From Hoplostethus atlanticus (Eukaryota; Chordata; Actinopteri; Trachichthyiformes; Trachichthyidae): DNA of 64,000 nt. The notes under the pieces were generated by a model that had not been told where the DNA came from, made no database searches, and saw only the letters and a list, made by a program, of their open reading frames with translations. Positions 36,001-60,996 of the stretch are shown piece by piece (position 1 is the first letter of the stretch; each line of letters opens with the position of its first letter). The translations under genes were made by a program, and so were the position numbers. Location of the stretch: NCBI GenBank assembly GCA_034670405.1, contig JAXDDX010000353.1, positions 1 through 64,000 of the forward strand. Direction: 5' to 3'.

Positions 36001-37814
36001 CACACACATTACAGGAAAGAGAGCATAACCCGAATTCAATAATTGTAAAATAAATTAAATAAAATGACATACCTGCCATAGATAAAAACAAATTAAACTC
36101 CATCAGGACACATTGCTCGTGCACATCAGCTCCTCTCTCTAAGAATCACAACCAACATTATAGACCCATAGTTACAACAACAACAAGACATATTAACCTA
36201 ACATATAAGACACATTAGGGATGGATAAATGAATGGATTATAGGGGTAAACAAAATAACGGGGCTAATGAAGGCGGACACATACCTCTTTCCACACACAC
36301 ATTACAGGAAAGAGGTAGAGGTGAGGGGAGACCAACGTTTTAGGGGCAACATGGACAGGAAAAAGCGTCACAAAAGGGGAGGAGCTACAATAAACGTTTC
36401 CTGATGAGTAAATATAAAATAAATTAATAAAAGAATACAATGAATAAAATAATAAATAAAATAATAATTAAAATAAGATTTTGTGTAATTATATGAACAT
36501 AAACAACAATGCTACACACACAAAACATTTTATACATTTGACAGTTATTTATGACGTTACGGATACGAAAAAACAAGAAAAGACCTTTGTAAACGAAATT
36601 CAATACTTTTAAGGTCTTATTTAGAGAATATTAAATTCAATGTTTTAAAAAAAAATACTTTTAAGACCCCGCGGGTACCCTGTAATATGTGGATCAAGAG
36701 AATAATTAAGGGTGAAAACGGAAGCAGAGGTTACCTGTAATATGGCTCCACCGCAGCAGTTTTGTAGCTAACGTTACCTCTTGTAACAAGCTAGTGATCC
36801 CTACTGGTTTGGTATTTTACCACAAATGACAACGAGTTGGTCGAGCAATGCCGCACTTCACGAAAAGTATAACTATGTTAGATAAAAAATGAAACTCATA
36901 CTCTTAATTTGTACTGTGTTGTCGACCATAATAACGATTTTTAAAGTAGTAAATGGTTGGGCTTAAATTAGCATACATGCTACGATACTAACTCTGCTCA
37001 TATTGTTAATTTGAACACTTTTTGCGGTTCAGTTTACAATACACAAGCGTCACGGGAGGTCATGTAATCAAATCAAAAACATTTTTAAATATTACCTATA
37101 ATCTACGATTATAACCATTTGCACTCACCTTTCAACAAGCTTTTCCCCAAGCAAAAGTCACCCGCCTTTCCTTTCTCTCCTCTCTTCGCACTGCTTTCCC
37201 AAAAGCCACTTGATGCACGACGTACCACGTGATGACGCACACGTTACCAACTTCGCCCCGTTTTCAACTCCACGTTAAGATAGCATCGTTTTTTAAATTG
37301 AAAAACTTTCATGTAGTTCAGACATTATTAACTAATTATTTTAAGTTAAATCAACTTTTTACACAAACCCATGTCCTATTGACAAGAAAAAAATAGTTAA
37401 GATAACAAACAAGCAAAATTCAGATTTACAGTGTGTCATGCCTGGCCATGGAAAGCACACTTTCAGCTATACTCCTCCATTCTCTTGGAATCTCTTGAAA
37501 TTTGAAATTGGACTCTCATTGAAACAGATCATGTAAAAACTGATAAAAATAAAACAATTATTTACCATGAAATGCTTGTTTTTTAATCATCCAATGTGTA
37601 TGAGGATGTCCCCCTTGTTTTATTTTTCTTATGTACAATTCTTGTGTGCTTTTATCTTTTCACTTTTATTTATAACTATTTGTATGTATTGTTTGTTTTA
37701 TGTATTGTTATTGTTTTATGTGAAACTCTTTGTATGCTGCCTTCTTGGCCAGGGCTCATCATATTTACTATGAAGAGAACGTGTTTATTTTCCAGAACAA
37801 GGAGGGTGTACTGA
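9092..37814 (+). CDS. slc22a2: Organic cation transporter, slc22a2-like copy B
   Basis: Exons: 9092-9445, 9583-9630, 10591-10694, 11535-11689, 12331-12499, 13284-13398, 13592-13692, 13852-14066, 15067-15175, 19933-20045, 20627-20726, and a doubtful last exon from 37796. The first eleven give 527 codons plus two bases with GT-AG introns. The ATG at 9092 begins MTTFDDIL, aligned with other OCTs; an upstream TTG in frame is ignored. The first loop has three N-glycosylation sequons (NSS, NAT, NTS) and, with the next exon, six cysteines, as in OCT1/2. The MFS motif GYLADRFGRK and CDVGGI are present. Against the mammalian pattern, an extra intron (9446-9582) splits exon 1. Intron 8 holds a LINE; intron 10 holds a 15.9-kb element. 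If the last exon is used, translation stops at 37812-37814 after RTRRVY; without splicing, TGA follows exon 10 after one codon. Expected role: polyspecific cation uptake at the plasma membrane. Confidence 0.88.
9828..10312 (-). mobile_element. Candidate solo LTR (Gypsy-like), minus orientation
   Basis: About 485 bp in intron 2 of copy B with LTR-like termini: read on the minus strand it starts TGTGGCACCCC and ends CCACCACA. In that orientation there is a TATA-like ctataaatac near 10,140 and AATAAA near 9,897. No internal coding region adjoins it. I could not find a matching target duplication, so it is either old or the borders are slightly off. Confidence 0.5.
15251..18640 (-). mobile_element. 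Near-complete L2/CR1-like non-LTR retrotransposon in intron 8 of copy B
   Basis: A minus-strand LINE whose 3' end lies at 15251-15294 in tandem gattcaa repeats, followed inward by an AT-rich 3' UTR and the large ORF ending at 15534. The coding region carries an APE-type endonuclease and a reverse transcriptase. The 5' end is not sharply defined; the probable original start codon is at 18604-18606. The insertion is antisense to the host gene and accounts for most of the 4.8-kb intron between exons 15067-15175 and 19933-20045. Confidence 0.85.
15534..18542 (-). CDS. LINE ORF2-like protein: APE endonuclease + reverse transcriptase
   Basis: An open frame of 1,002 codons. In order: an endonuclease (about residues 90-310; ANVQSL near the start, then GDFNRANL and GKSDHAAIF), a linker rich in basic residues, then a reverse transcriptase with [36 protein letters not shown] and the catalytic FADDTVV. 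The C-terminal block has YKYLGV and a Cys/His/Arg-rich tail. The natural N-terminus seems to lie in another frame: 18606 down to about 18430 encodes a protein start (MARPCLDA) whose conserved end joins this frame near 18,430. One small indel there is the only clear lesion. This is a mobile-element gene, not a host gene. Confidence 0.9.
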   Translation of the reverse strand: MCLFLISFCSNTSALTSYERSTLLDINLCAKQRFLSTFPIDPAWPAEIVRASHNNNSGDSPTGRRRRKHRGKRSGIRNRLRVQAHRPPLPSILLANVQSLDNKLDDVRARIRFQRDMRDCNVFCLTETWLTPLVPDRAICPTESFSVFRADRTEESGKSKGGGVCFMTNNKWCNPKDIKTLSRSCSSNLEHLTISCRPFYLPREFSSVITTAVYIPPQADTDVALSDLHDVLCRHQNKHPDAAMVVAGDFNRANLKKVMPNFHQHITCATRGERTLDHCYTPFKRGYKAVSLPPFGKSDHAAIFLLPEYKQRIAREAVVTRDVKRWSDQSEAELQDALRDVDWDMFQSSSRDVSEFTEVVTSFIATLVDTIVPTVKVRSFPNQKPWVDKSIRDALNARTAAYNSGLVSGNMDEHKAASYGLRRAVKEAKRRYRDRVESQMEQRDTRRLWQGLRTITDYQGRPPAIVSADASLAEDLNSFYARFEASNNSASSPANNITVSATGVSSTAGDEHTLSVTKHSVRRALTRVNTRKAAGPDGISGRVLKTCANQLAPVFTTIFNISLAESVVPACFKRSTIVPVPKNASPACLNDYRPVALTSVVMKCFERLIKDYICAFLPCSMDPLQFAYRPNRSTDDAVSQVLHTTLSHLDSRKGGYVRLLFIDYSSAFNTIVPTRLAGKLIELGLNTPLCAWILDFLTARPQVVRVGRHTSNPLTLNTGSPQGCVLSPLLYSLYTHDCVARFSSNTIIKFADDTVVVGLISNNDEKAYLEEVADLSLWCQDNSLLLNVTKTKELIVDFRRTQQQRTYSPLGINGNTVERVSRYKYLGVHITEDLTWTTHTDTLVRKARQRLYHLRQLRKFKVSRRILQSFYSGAVESILTGSITAWFGSSSAQDRKALQRVVRSAERTIGTTLPTLQDLYTRRCRTRACRIMKDPHHPNNGLFQLLRSGKRLRSHAAKTERLRRSFFPQAIRTVNSDLTRAPTKTHTLPLLCTHTHLGKDYT
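18641..19932 (+). other. Rest of intron 8 of copy B
   Basis: AT-rich intron sequence with a short (AAAC)n run near 19,110-19,135. No gene or recognisable element seen. Confidence 0.5.
20850..21300 (+). mobile_element. LINE reverse-transcriptase remnant in intron 10 of copy B
   Basis: A short plus-strand piece still reads as reverse transcriptase blocks in shifting frames: [11 protein letters not shown] near 20,872, a GSILGPLLF-like block near 21,045, the catalytic YADDT near 21,115, and NAEKTKLM near 21,235. Several stops and frameshifts; both ends are missing. It lies outside the CACTG-ended element that begins at 21,555. Confidence 0.7.
21697..22004 (+). repeat. 44-bp tandem array (seven units)
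   Basis: Units begin acttaaattt or a close variant at about 21697, 21741, 21785, 21829, 21873, 21918 and 21961, with lengths 43-45 bp. Alternate units resemble each other more (cttagttgatttaactg against ..aattgattcaatttaaac), suggesting an 88-bp dimer. The position close to the CACTG terminus is like that of subterminal repeats. Confidence 0.85.
22641..22716. repeat. Near-perfect 34-bp hairpin
   Basis: The arms 22641-22674 and 22683-22716 are reverse complements except for two adjacent positions; the loop is 8 nt (tgtgtcag). Weaker pairing continues outside the arms. No protein is encoded. Confidence 0.85.
23326..26486 (-). pseudogene. SAMD3-like gene copy (PB1-like N-terminus), disrupted
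   Basis: Minus-strand pieces with good splice signals: 26486-24536 (interrupted by a 991-bp insertion), 24300-24148, 23799-23713 and 23622-23326. The first begins MLLRVILS after the acceptor at 26487 and encodes a PB1-like domain ([20 protein letters not shown]). Beyond the insertion come [14 protein letters not shown] and the block with [23 protein letters not shown] and RWPALFF. The third encodes [13 protein letters not shown], the last VVLEEQ, then LRNRLL before a TAA at 23326. These blocks recall a large fish family named sterile alpha motif domain-containing protein 3-like, whose function I do not know. Lesions: the insertion, an in-frame TAA near 25,090 and an in-frame TAG near 23,723. 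It cannot make the full protein. Confidence 0.75.
25181..26171. mobile_element. Palindromic MITE inserted in the SAMD3-like exon
   Basis: Two arms of about 350-390 bp are almost exact reverse complements (left from agggtccagctgcagacc near 25184; right ending ggtctgcagctggaccct near 26168). The central spacer is about 230 bp, with (ATCT)n/(GATA)n at the arm tips. The flanks are an exact 8-bp duplication, GGCAGTGG at 25173-25180 and 26172-26179. No ORF. An 8-bp duplication fits hAT-type mobilisation. Reading across one copy of the duplication restores continuity of the host coding region. Confidence 0.85.
26589..26620 (-). other. Possible small 5' exon of the SAMD3-like gene
   Basis: On the minus strand an acceptor (ccttgcag) and a donor (CAAG|gtaaat) bound about 32 bases upstream of the PB1 exon. 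It may be a non-coding leader exon. Weak evidence. Confidence 0.3.
26911..27255 (-). pseudogene. C2H2 zinc-finger gene fragment with internal deletion
   Basis: A 114-codon minus-strand reading frame starts MRWLCKFC and shows one C2H2 finger (C-x2-C-x12-H-x4-H: CKFC ... HYRAIHGH). It then jumps to a block ([18 protein letters not shown], then [12 protein letters not shown]) that in the related fish proteins I recall normally lies hundreds of residues downstream. The middle appears deleted. It sits upstream of the SAMD3-like gene on the same strand, in the same outer element. The role is unknown; it may once have been the first part of a two-gene cargo. Confidence 0.5.
28270..28945 (-). repeat. 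3' LTR of the Gypsy element
   Basis: On the element's strand it carries AATAAA about 30 nt before its end. It contains an internal duplication: the block starting ccatagataaaaacaaatta occurs at about 28358 and 28504, and the hairpin ctctttcc...ggaaagag occurs twice. Confidence 0.95.
28946..28957 (-). promoter_or_regulatory. Polypurine tract of the Gypsy element
   Basis: Read on the minus strand, aggggggtgaa directly precedes the 3' LTR, the usual site of plus-strand DNA priming in LTR elements. Confidence 0.75.
29265..33764 (-). CDS. pol: Gypsy Pol polyprotein (protease, RT, RNase H, integrase)
   Basis: 1,499 codons from the first ATG, uninterrupted. Aspartic protease DSGS at residues 50-53; reverse transcriptase with LPQGLCNSP and the catalytic YLDD at 515-518; RNase H with TDAS at about 691; integrase zinc-binding HHCC region (ending RNCPRC), then the D,D-35-E core with Asp at about 1061 (CIDFW), Asp at about 1121 (HSDQGANF) and Glu at about 1157 (GGTERFNR). 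Order PR-RT-RH-IN is that of Ty3/Gypsy. No envelope-like frame or clear chromodomain is seen; the C-terminus is low-complexity. Its frame is -1 relative to gag and stays open upstream of the ATG to the gag stop, so synthesis by frameshifting is likely. Confidence 0.95.
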   Translation of the reverse strand: MESVYARTCNAFPEDKTVILTGSQRVEVASELFYAPVKVSGQSVLRGMLDSGSMSCTLSEEAECKLRDANVLPCPQPVPSNVVLIGCGGLMTQPKCIYELNIDVYGFKFIVPTFVVPGQRDELIVGSNVIRPIIQRMKSTDKYWELISSSNLDPDCEQFLQLLSCISRWSGPEAPGVVGTVRLRQAVTLLPQREYVVWGRLPSGAPISPGSTVVVEPTSARSTPKNILVGRVVTPMWGDRWIPVKVLNPTQKAITLRRNAKIADVFPCLAVEDLPITQGLCRSQFDVSSSCTSSPQSAGNPEQLLKDCGLADIDVDGCEVSESCKGKLAELVLSYQDVFSRDKLDCGEAKEFVHRIHLSDDRPFRLPYRRVPPGHYQQLREVLSDMEMKGIISKSVSEYASPLVMVWKKNGDPRICTDFRWLNAKTVKDAHPLPHQGDCLAALGGNALFSTMDLTSGFYNIPLHESDRKFTAFTTPLGLYEYNRLPQGLCNSPASFMRMMLSIFGDLNFSSLLCYLDDLLVFAPSEEEALRRLEVVFFRLRASNLKLSQKKCNFLRKSVRFLGHVVDASGVSVDQEKVTVISDFQKEDLMDADGCTPSQKKVRSFLGMVLYYQHFIPGCSTIAKPLFALTGGQKRKLKGSGGYRRAGTFRTLTPQDWDPACERAFEDLRSALLHCVVLAHPDFSRPFILCTDASLDGLGAVLSQVSTGEDKARPIAFASKSLSRSQARYPAHRLEFLALKWAVCDKFSHWLKGHKFTVWTDNNPLTYIMTKPKLDACEQRWVSKLSPYSFEIKHVPGRLNVVADALSRTPFVKPLGQRLLSEPYSRLLEQVCSVSDSCVQDTFHVTCLPQSAENLSLCATGGMSLSDEDVSSLLSSCGDWDSGPTQRAASLAGHLSQLAPPGQDVFSSLSSADLQSHQRQDPTIDKVLHFIERKRRPSRRERNKESQMVLRILKQWDRLTILDGILYRVTRDPVTKHKRFQFVLPDSLKSQALAGVHDLAGHQGQPRTLSLVRQRFFWYDVEKDVRSYVRNCPRCVLSKTPEPAARAPLESITTSAPLELVCIDFWSAEDNNNKSVDVLVITDHFTKLAHAFPCQDQTAKKVAKKLWDNFFCVYGFPQRLHSDQGANFQSELIAELLELAGVGKSRTSPYHPMGNGGTERFNRTLGNMLRSLPPRSKHKWPQMVQTMTFAYNCTQHETTGFAPFYLMFGRIPRLPVDMLFKNVLRDESVCDYDAYVKSLVTDLQSAMLLAQKHSSVEQKRQSDQYNKKVRGLPLSVGDRVLVANKGGRGKRKLADKWEPAVYTVVASKPQFHIYKIRDRNGHVRIVHRNLLLSVNFLPLDNTLFAEDELVECVDAISHDPPTSNLPDPEAAVSEPVSAAEHSVVDSSSWLDVSERDRTASWVCDQSCHAEVGSVDDLPVDRAPSPKVDDLSTNAAALPSPSPVPLSHALPLTDTLPQGPENSVRSRHGRVVRPVHRLIETMVQFSPRFSVAPQSAFVLF
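33802..33839 (-). promoter_or_regulatory. Probable -1 ribosomal frameshift signal at gag/pol
   Basis: On the minus strand the last sense codons of gag are T TTA AAC followed by TAA, a canonical X XXY YYZ slippery heptamer in the correct phase (33839-33833). After a spacer of about 6-7 nt, the segments gcccgtgc and gcaggggc can form an 8-position stem with one mismatch. The -1 frame continues without a stop into pol. Confidence 0.75.
33830..35434 (-). CDS. gag: Gypsy Gag protein
   Basis: 534 codons. A Pro/Ser/Thr-rich N-terminal region is followed by a retrotransposon Gag segment, a Gln/Pro-rich spacer, a tandem heptapeptide run (variants of NYSHQPQ, six copies, plus strand about 34,045-34,160) and one CCHC zinc knuckle [14 protein letters not shown] near the C-terminus, the RNA-binding signature of Gag nucleocapsids. 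The stop TAA (33830-33832) lies directly after a TTTAAAC heptamer. The start ATG at 35434 lies about 400 nt from the 5' LTR. Confidence 0.93.
   Translation of the reverse strand: MSSRDISSTAPSPFTSGHNVIYGVGRGQSVLSFGFGRGRPVCPVNVTRDRMTDESLLSMSGPTASSTPNAHTPHPTPQTSPQVLTTETLGSVITALAKQISDNITATLHTMYQPSSPQSQSPNNQNVTVDPTQLKVVVQPESRPPPLFRGDQSETFSIHEWEDMMKSYMSRAACSSDGERSELIMSRLASRARDVVKVSLRSRPRVSPAELPTTIFDILKRNFSELTYSSMPMKDFYGTVPSNSESAMDYWIRLNKAIDVADECLRRRGKGVEDPSAEVVMMFICHCPDPSLAVSFQFKPVESWTAAEVQERLDGHVRSLRSTAARAQHAVNLTTCAQNTLTVPNCGMQHQPPVEVTLPLVPPAPATACAPVPSQPQQPCVLAAQSPSSPPMPTDVNVQQVTALFDKVLSLCTASLANSGQAHHQPQDYSHQPQNYSHQPQNYSHQPQNYSRQPRNYSRQPRSYSGMLQHTRTQPSPPCTVCGDNSHTTHSHCRLYRLCLHCHKPGHFRNECPLATQPPVGLPAPSSPSDAALN
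35819..35838 (-). promoter_or_regulatory. tRNA primer-binding site of the Gypsy element
   Basis: Minus-strand TGGTGCCGTTCGACCCG starts two bases after the 5' LTR. TGG pairs with the CCA end of a tRNA; the tRNA is not identified. Confidence 0.65.
35841..36516 (-). repeat. 5' LTR of the Gypsy element
   Basis: Same length as, and as far as I can read identical to, the LTR at 28270-28945, including the internal duplication. Confidence 0.95.
36517..37433. other. Right flank of the Gypsy insertion inside the CACTG-ended element
   Basis: No gene seen. A locally CpG-richer stretch near 37,150-37,280 could be the old promoter region of the SAMD3-like cargo, separated from it by the Gypsy insertion. 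The CACTG right terminus closes the segment. Confidence 0.35.
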
Positions 37815-37883
37815 AGAACCAACATAGGAAGACGCTTTTACAATCAGACCTGACAAACAGCAATGCACCAACCAAGTGTCTGA
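37796..37883 (+). pseudogene. Last exon of transporter copy B, frameshifted
   Basis: After a good acceptor (tttattttccag) the DNA resembles the last exon of copy A: AAGGAG, then GAAGAACCAACA, AGCAATG, and TGTCTGAT at the position of copy A's stop. One base is missing just after the acceptor compared with copy A, so the spliced frame gives only six codons and stops at 37812-37814; the frame that keeps the KE...LKNQ tail cannot be reached. It is included in the copy B model as the best candidate. An alternative is that copy B ends by reading through its exon 10 donor. Confidence 0.55.
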
Positions 37884-37890
37884 TTGTCTC

Positions 37891-37934
37891 ATTGTGTGTG
37901 TGTGTGTGTGTGTCTGTGTGTGTGTGTGTGCGTG
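37891..37934. repeat. Imperfect (GT)n microsatellite
   Basis: GT-rich run with CT and CG interruptions in the probable 3' UTR of copy B. Confidence 0.85.
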
Positions 37935-38023
37935 TATACATATATTATTCATTGCAACATAATGTCTGACATCCATTAAAAACTGAAAAGCTCCATATAC
38001 GAGTAGGTTTTTCATACATTTTA

Positions 38024-38029
38024 AATAAA
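38024..38029 (+). terminator. Polyadenylation signal AATAAA, transporter copy B
   Basis: The first canonical signal after the candidate last exon of copy B. It lies only 31 bp before the reverse-strand signal of plg. Confidence 0.6.
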
Positions 38030-38060
38030 ATACAACTTCCTCACTTTTTGTGTTTTGTGT

Positions 38061-38066
38061 TTTATT
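38061..38066 (-). terminator. Polyadenylation signal AATAAA, plasminogen
   Basis: Plus-strand TTTATT, about 265 bp beyond the plg stop codon. It converges with the plus-strand signal at 38024. Confidence 0.65.
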
Positions 38067-38331
38067 TTTCATCACTTTTGAAAAACATACTATTAGATCC
38101 CAAAACCATAAACATGGTACACTTATTGTGCTGTATTGTCTTCCTTCATTTCATGGTCCAGTCTCCACTGGTTTTATCATCAGGCGAGGGCCACAAAACA
38201 GATATACATATGTGTACAGCATAACTGCACACATATGTTATATTGTCTTTAAAAACAAACACACACCACTGCATACATGCTATATTTCAGTACTGGTCAC
38301 ACTACAAGCCATTAATTTAAGCATGGTATTT

Positions 38332-57154
<18,823 letters not shown>

Positions 57155-58880
57155 GGTGAGGCCCTGGCTAGCCGTGCATAGTCAACTAACTCACAGAGGT
57201 ACTTACTGGTATGTTATTGGGCTCCTTTTATGTCAGAAAGACAAATAAGACAGAGCTCAATCATCAGTCAATCATTGGCCTGACAAGGACAGTGAAGGAG
57301 CAACAGGTCAAAAACTTTGTTTGCCTGTGGGAGATTTTGGAACACAATGGGATGCATCTGAATACTGTACAGTTACATCCTTTCCTTTACTCCTCTTGTT
57401 GCTCTGTTAGACTGGGACAGAGCCATAAACTATTTTCTGCTGTACAATTTTTATTATTCCTATTATGAAATGGCGTCTGTTTAGCGTAAGGGGGAGGATT
57501 GGCCTTTCATGTAGAGGAGGCACTTTGTCTGTATTGAGATGCAGCCACAGCCCCCCCCCCCCCCCCCTCCCGCACTGTTCTGTTGCTCTTTTCCAGTTTT
57601 ACCCATAATAAAATAGATTCAGGTAAACTGTTCCCAAGCTTTGACCCCTTTTCTCCCCTTTACCCCCTGTCATATGACCTTTTGTGTTTTCTTATCAATT
57701 GCTAATTGCTAATGCTAATTGCTAATTCAAGTCTCTTCATCACTTCATCACTTCATCATCTCCACAACACTGTACGTCCTGTGTGAGGTTAATAATCTGA
57801 TTGTATGAGATCAATATAGATGGTTAATCTTCAGCTAAAGGGGACCAATGTCCTCAACTGCAAATGTTACATTACAAAACAACCTTCTTTAGACAGCTAG
57901 GTGCATGGTAATAAATATCCAGGGCTGGCAACTTATTCCTTATTCCAAAATGCATTGATTTCGAGATGGCATTTGTAGTACACTCTCCCCTAAAAAATAG
58001 ATTGATTTAGTTTTGTATTTGCATAATATGGAACATACAATGCTCGTGTGAAATACAAATCAATTCTTACATCCCCAAAAAGCTGTCATTTTTTGGGAAA
58101 AATATCAGTTCATCATTCATTATCTCCCTGAAAAGTTCAATTTTTTTCAACTTTACTTTTATTGAACATGAGGTGTGAGTAATATTTTCAAGAAATGTTA
58201 GTTACATGAAGTTTTACTTTCATCAGGGCCATTTTTGCCTATTTGCATTATTAGAAAAGTTCTGCAATGGGCCCCCTAGCCACCAAGGGCCCCCCGTGGG
58301 GTGGTGTTTTTTGGGGGGGGCTAAATGGCTATATTTTATATAGCACTTTTATTATAATTTACTTATGAAAGACAAGAAATGATAACACAATTACAGAAAA
58401 TAGGGCGGGTAGAGGACAAGGTTAAAAGTATATTAGAATGTGGCGACAGTGGAAATGGTTATTTAGGTTTTTGAGGAAGACTGGACTGGAAAGATGACTT
58501 TAAAATGAATGGACACTGAGTGAGAATAAAACCTGAAGGTGGCAGTAATGCAACATCATGGATGCCAACTGCCATAAAACCTCACAGAAGAAGAAGAAGC
58601 AGAAGAAGAAGAAATGATGTACCCACTGTCAGCTATTCAGAAGTATTTTAGTCCAGCTGCACAAGTACCAGAGGAGACAACTGGAAGTCAACCATCAAGT
58701 AGGTTACAACCACCTTGCTGCTGCTGTTTAAACAACATGCTTAGTTTGCTTCCCAATGGGATAGTTTCTTTCAAGTCATGTTTTAATTAAGTGAGCACTG
58801 TTGTCATTTTGATATTGCTATGAGTAACAAGTTTGATGATGATGATTAGTGTTGTTGTTGTGTTATCTTGTTGTTATTGC
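57155..58880 (-). other. Plg upstream region
   Basis: Expected to contain the liver promoter. A poly-C run lies at about 57,551-57,568. No other gene is seen. Confidence 0.45.
57216..57232 (-). promoter_or_regulatory. Candidate TATA-like element of plg
   Basis: On the minus strand cataaaagg (57232-57224) lies about 70-78 bp upstream of the ATG, followed by a CCAAT-type sequence. A start site near 57,195 would give a short leader. Motif evidence only. Confidence 0.35.
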
Positions 58881-58888
58881 TGCTAATT

Positions 58889-58994
58889 AGGGTTCAAACC
58901 CCGAAGGGGTAGAACCCTATTGTTTTTCACCTCGGTTTATTAGGGTTCAAACCCCGAAGGGGTAGAACCCTATTGTTTTCCACCTATTATTTGT
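58889..58994 (+). repeat. Two 53-bp direct repeats, each a hairpin
   Basis: The segment beginning agggttcaaaccccgaaggg occurs at 58889 and 58942. Within each copy GGGTTC pairs with GAACCC and CCCC with GGGG. The following DNA (to about 59,170) has the style of a dispersed fish repeat. Confidence 0.8.
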
Positions 58995-59170
58995 TGTCTT
59001 ATGCCGCGTCGCAAATTCCCGTGAGCTGGAATGAGCTAAAACCATGAAACTTGGCCCAATAACTGGAAATGATGTGCAAATGCTTCCCAAGAAACATGAG
59101 CCCAATCGGCCAGATGGTGGCGCTGTAATTAAGGCCCAAAAGCGCAATTTTGGAAAGGCCACGCCCCTCA

Positions 59171-60583
59171 CACAGTGACTCCGATTGACTTGAAATTTGA
59201 CACACCCCAGATAGCAATGAGACTCGGGCCAGCGCCCACTTCACTGACGGCACAATCGGCTGAGTGTCAGATTCGGCTGCTGTCAACTGAGCCAGAGCCG
59301 CGCCGACTCCGGCAGTGGAGGGCTTGGGTGAATACTGGTTTATTGTCACGGAAAGAGTCTGGCCCGACTGTAGCTTGCCGGATATGGCCCAGATCATGAT
59401 GTCTGAATTTGGACCAACTCTGGTCAATATTCGGCAGATGACTATATTTCATTGCCTAGCAACACTATGAAAGATATCTGGTTGAGTAGAGGGCTCGAGC
59501 TTCAGTTTTCACTTGGCGTTTTGACTCTGCTGCTGCAATCCTTCAGCCTACGAAATGTTGTATTTTTTATTAGTAATTCCAGGTGAGTAACGTCACCATC
59601 ATAGGTTTGTGTAGTTTAACTAACAAAATTGCCATTTATGCTGTTGATTTTACTGTTGTTGCACTCAAATCTTTTAAAAATAAATCTGGTAGAAGCGACC
59701 GCTAACGTTACAGCTAAGATAAACTAACATTAGCATGCTAGCGCGACTAGCTAACGGGTGTCAGTTAATCTGATATTTACACTCTTAAAGATTAACTAAG
59801 TCTAATGTGACTTTAGTTTGAGTCCTTTGCATCCACTTTTTGAGAGAATATGTATTTTAAGTCGTGTGTAGCTTCAAAGGGGTCTCTGAATGGAGAAATG
59901 CATTTAAGCTAGTTTTTAGAAAGATCATTTTCAGTTGTTTCTGTTAGCCACCAAAGCCACAGAATAAATATGAAAAAAACCGGAGAATTATAATTTGGTG
60001 CTGTAAAACTTGATTTTGAACCTTTTTTAAAGAGATTTTCTCATATTTGTGGTTGCTATACAGTACTCCGACCAGCAGGTGGCTATCATGGTGTGCGGAC
60101 TCTACTTGTGCTTTACTGTTAAGTTTGTTCATCTCTAGTGGGTGTATGGGTCTATCTGTCTGTCTAGTCTCTCACTCTGTTTCCTTCCCTTGACTCTTTC
60201 TCTTTGTGTGAAGGCAGTGGATGAGATCGAGAAATACATTAAGAGATGGAGGAAGGAAGGCAAGAGAGGAAAGACCAGTGAGAAGAAGAGAATGAATTAT
60301 TTAATTATTATATATACACATATATATGTGTGTATATATTCAATATTTTTGCAATTGTTAATAATAAATATTAGAATGATGCAATTCAGTGTTTGCTGTC
60401 AATCAATACCACAACTTTTCATTATCAAATATTTGTGCTTTTTGTGCTTTATACAATATATTGTTGTATGAATGTAAATGTTTGTTAAACTGTGTTGTAT
60501 ATTTTAGAAAATTTAGACAATTAGTTATTTTAGACTATTTACAGGGAATTAAAGAATTCAGTGAAGATGGAAAGGGAATAGTA
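59171..60583. other. Repeat-rich DNA, no gene seen
   Basis: Short open frames lack any family signature. The part at 59,220-59,400 shares a GGGCC/TCGGC-rich style with the duplication at 60,584. Confidence 0.45.
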
Positions 60584-60987
60584 TATAATCTTAAATTGGG
60601 CCTGTTCTGGGGCTATTCTGGTTCAGAATCGGCTTGGATTCGGCAAACGGAACTGGGCCGTCATTCAAAACAAGGTCAGGCCATCTCCGGGGTTCGGTGT
60701 CGGGCCAACTAAAGCTGACTCGGCAGGTGAGAACTGGGCCGCAACTGGACCGGCATTTCTTTGCTATCTGGGTATATAATCTTAAATCGGGCCTATTCTG
60801 GTTCAGCGTCGGCAGAATCGGCTTGGATTCGGCAGACGGAACTGGGCCGATGTACTCGGCCCGATTCTGGGCAGTCATTCAAAATGAAGTCGGGCCATCT
60901 CCGGGTTCCGGTGTCGGGCCAACTAAAGCTGACTCGGCATGTGAAAACTGGGCCGCGATCGGGCCGGCATTTCTTTGCTATCTGGGA
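60584..60987 (+). repeat. Tandem duplication of about 190 bp (two copies)
   Basis: Copies start at 60584 and 60775 with tataatcttaaat and end with ggcatttctttgctatctgg. Copy 2 has about 20 bp extra (ccgatgtactcggcccgatt). Confidence 0.85.
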
Positions 60988-60996
60988 CAAGTCCAG

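Larger units (their letters stand above)
28270..36516 (-). mobile_element. Intact Ty3/Gypsy LTR retrotransposon
   Basis: An 8,247-bp element in minus orientation. Two 676-bp LTRs (28270-28945 and 35841-36516) begin TGTGACCGG on the plus strand and end GCTACA; I see no difference between them. The flanks offer a 4-bp duplication CACA (28266-28269 and 36517-36520). A primer-binding-site-like TGGTGCCG lies 2 nt from the 5' LTR, a polypurine tract next to the 3' LTR, and gag and pol frames are both open. The state suggests a very recent insertion. It lies inside the CACTG-ended element, so it is younger than that element. Confidence 0.95.
21555..37433. mobile_element. Candidate composite CACTG-ended DNA element (CMC/EnSpm-like), 15.9 kb
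   Basis: The left end starts CACTGTAAACCCC and the right end, read in reverse, starts CACTGTAAATCTG; both are followed by a CTTG...CTTAA-type stretch. Flanking dinucleotides are both TG (21553-21554 and 37434-37435), compatible with a 2-bp target duplication. The left subterminal zone holds a 44-bp tandem array, and one related motif (agttgatttaacttaa) recurs in reverse near the right end. Inside are a SAMD3-like pseudogene, a zinc-finger fragment and an 8.2-kb Gypsy insertion. Removing the unit reduces intron 10 from about 17.1 kb to about 1.2 kb. CACTG ends with a 2-3 bp duplication are known of the CACTA/Mirage/Chapaev group, but no transposase is seen. That these two ends belong to one element is inference. 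Confidence 0.5.

Noticed and set aside
60142-60471. 109-codon frame with a Lys/Arg-rich stretch
   Set aside because: No family signature and a low-complexity neighbourhood; the splice context is unconvincing.
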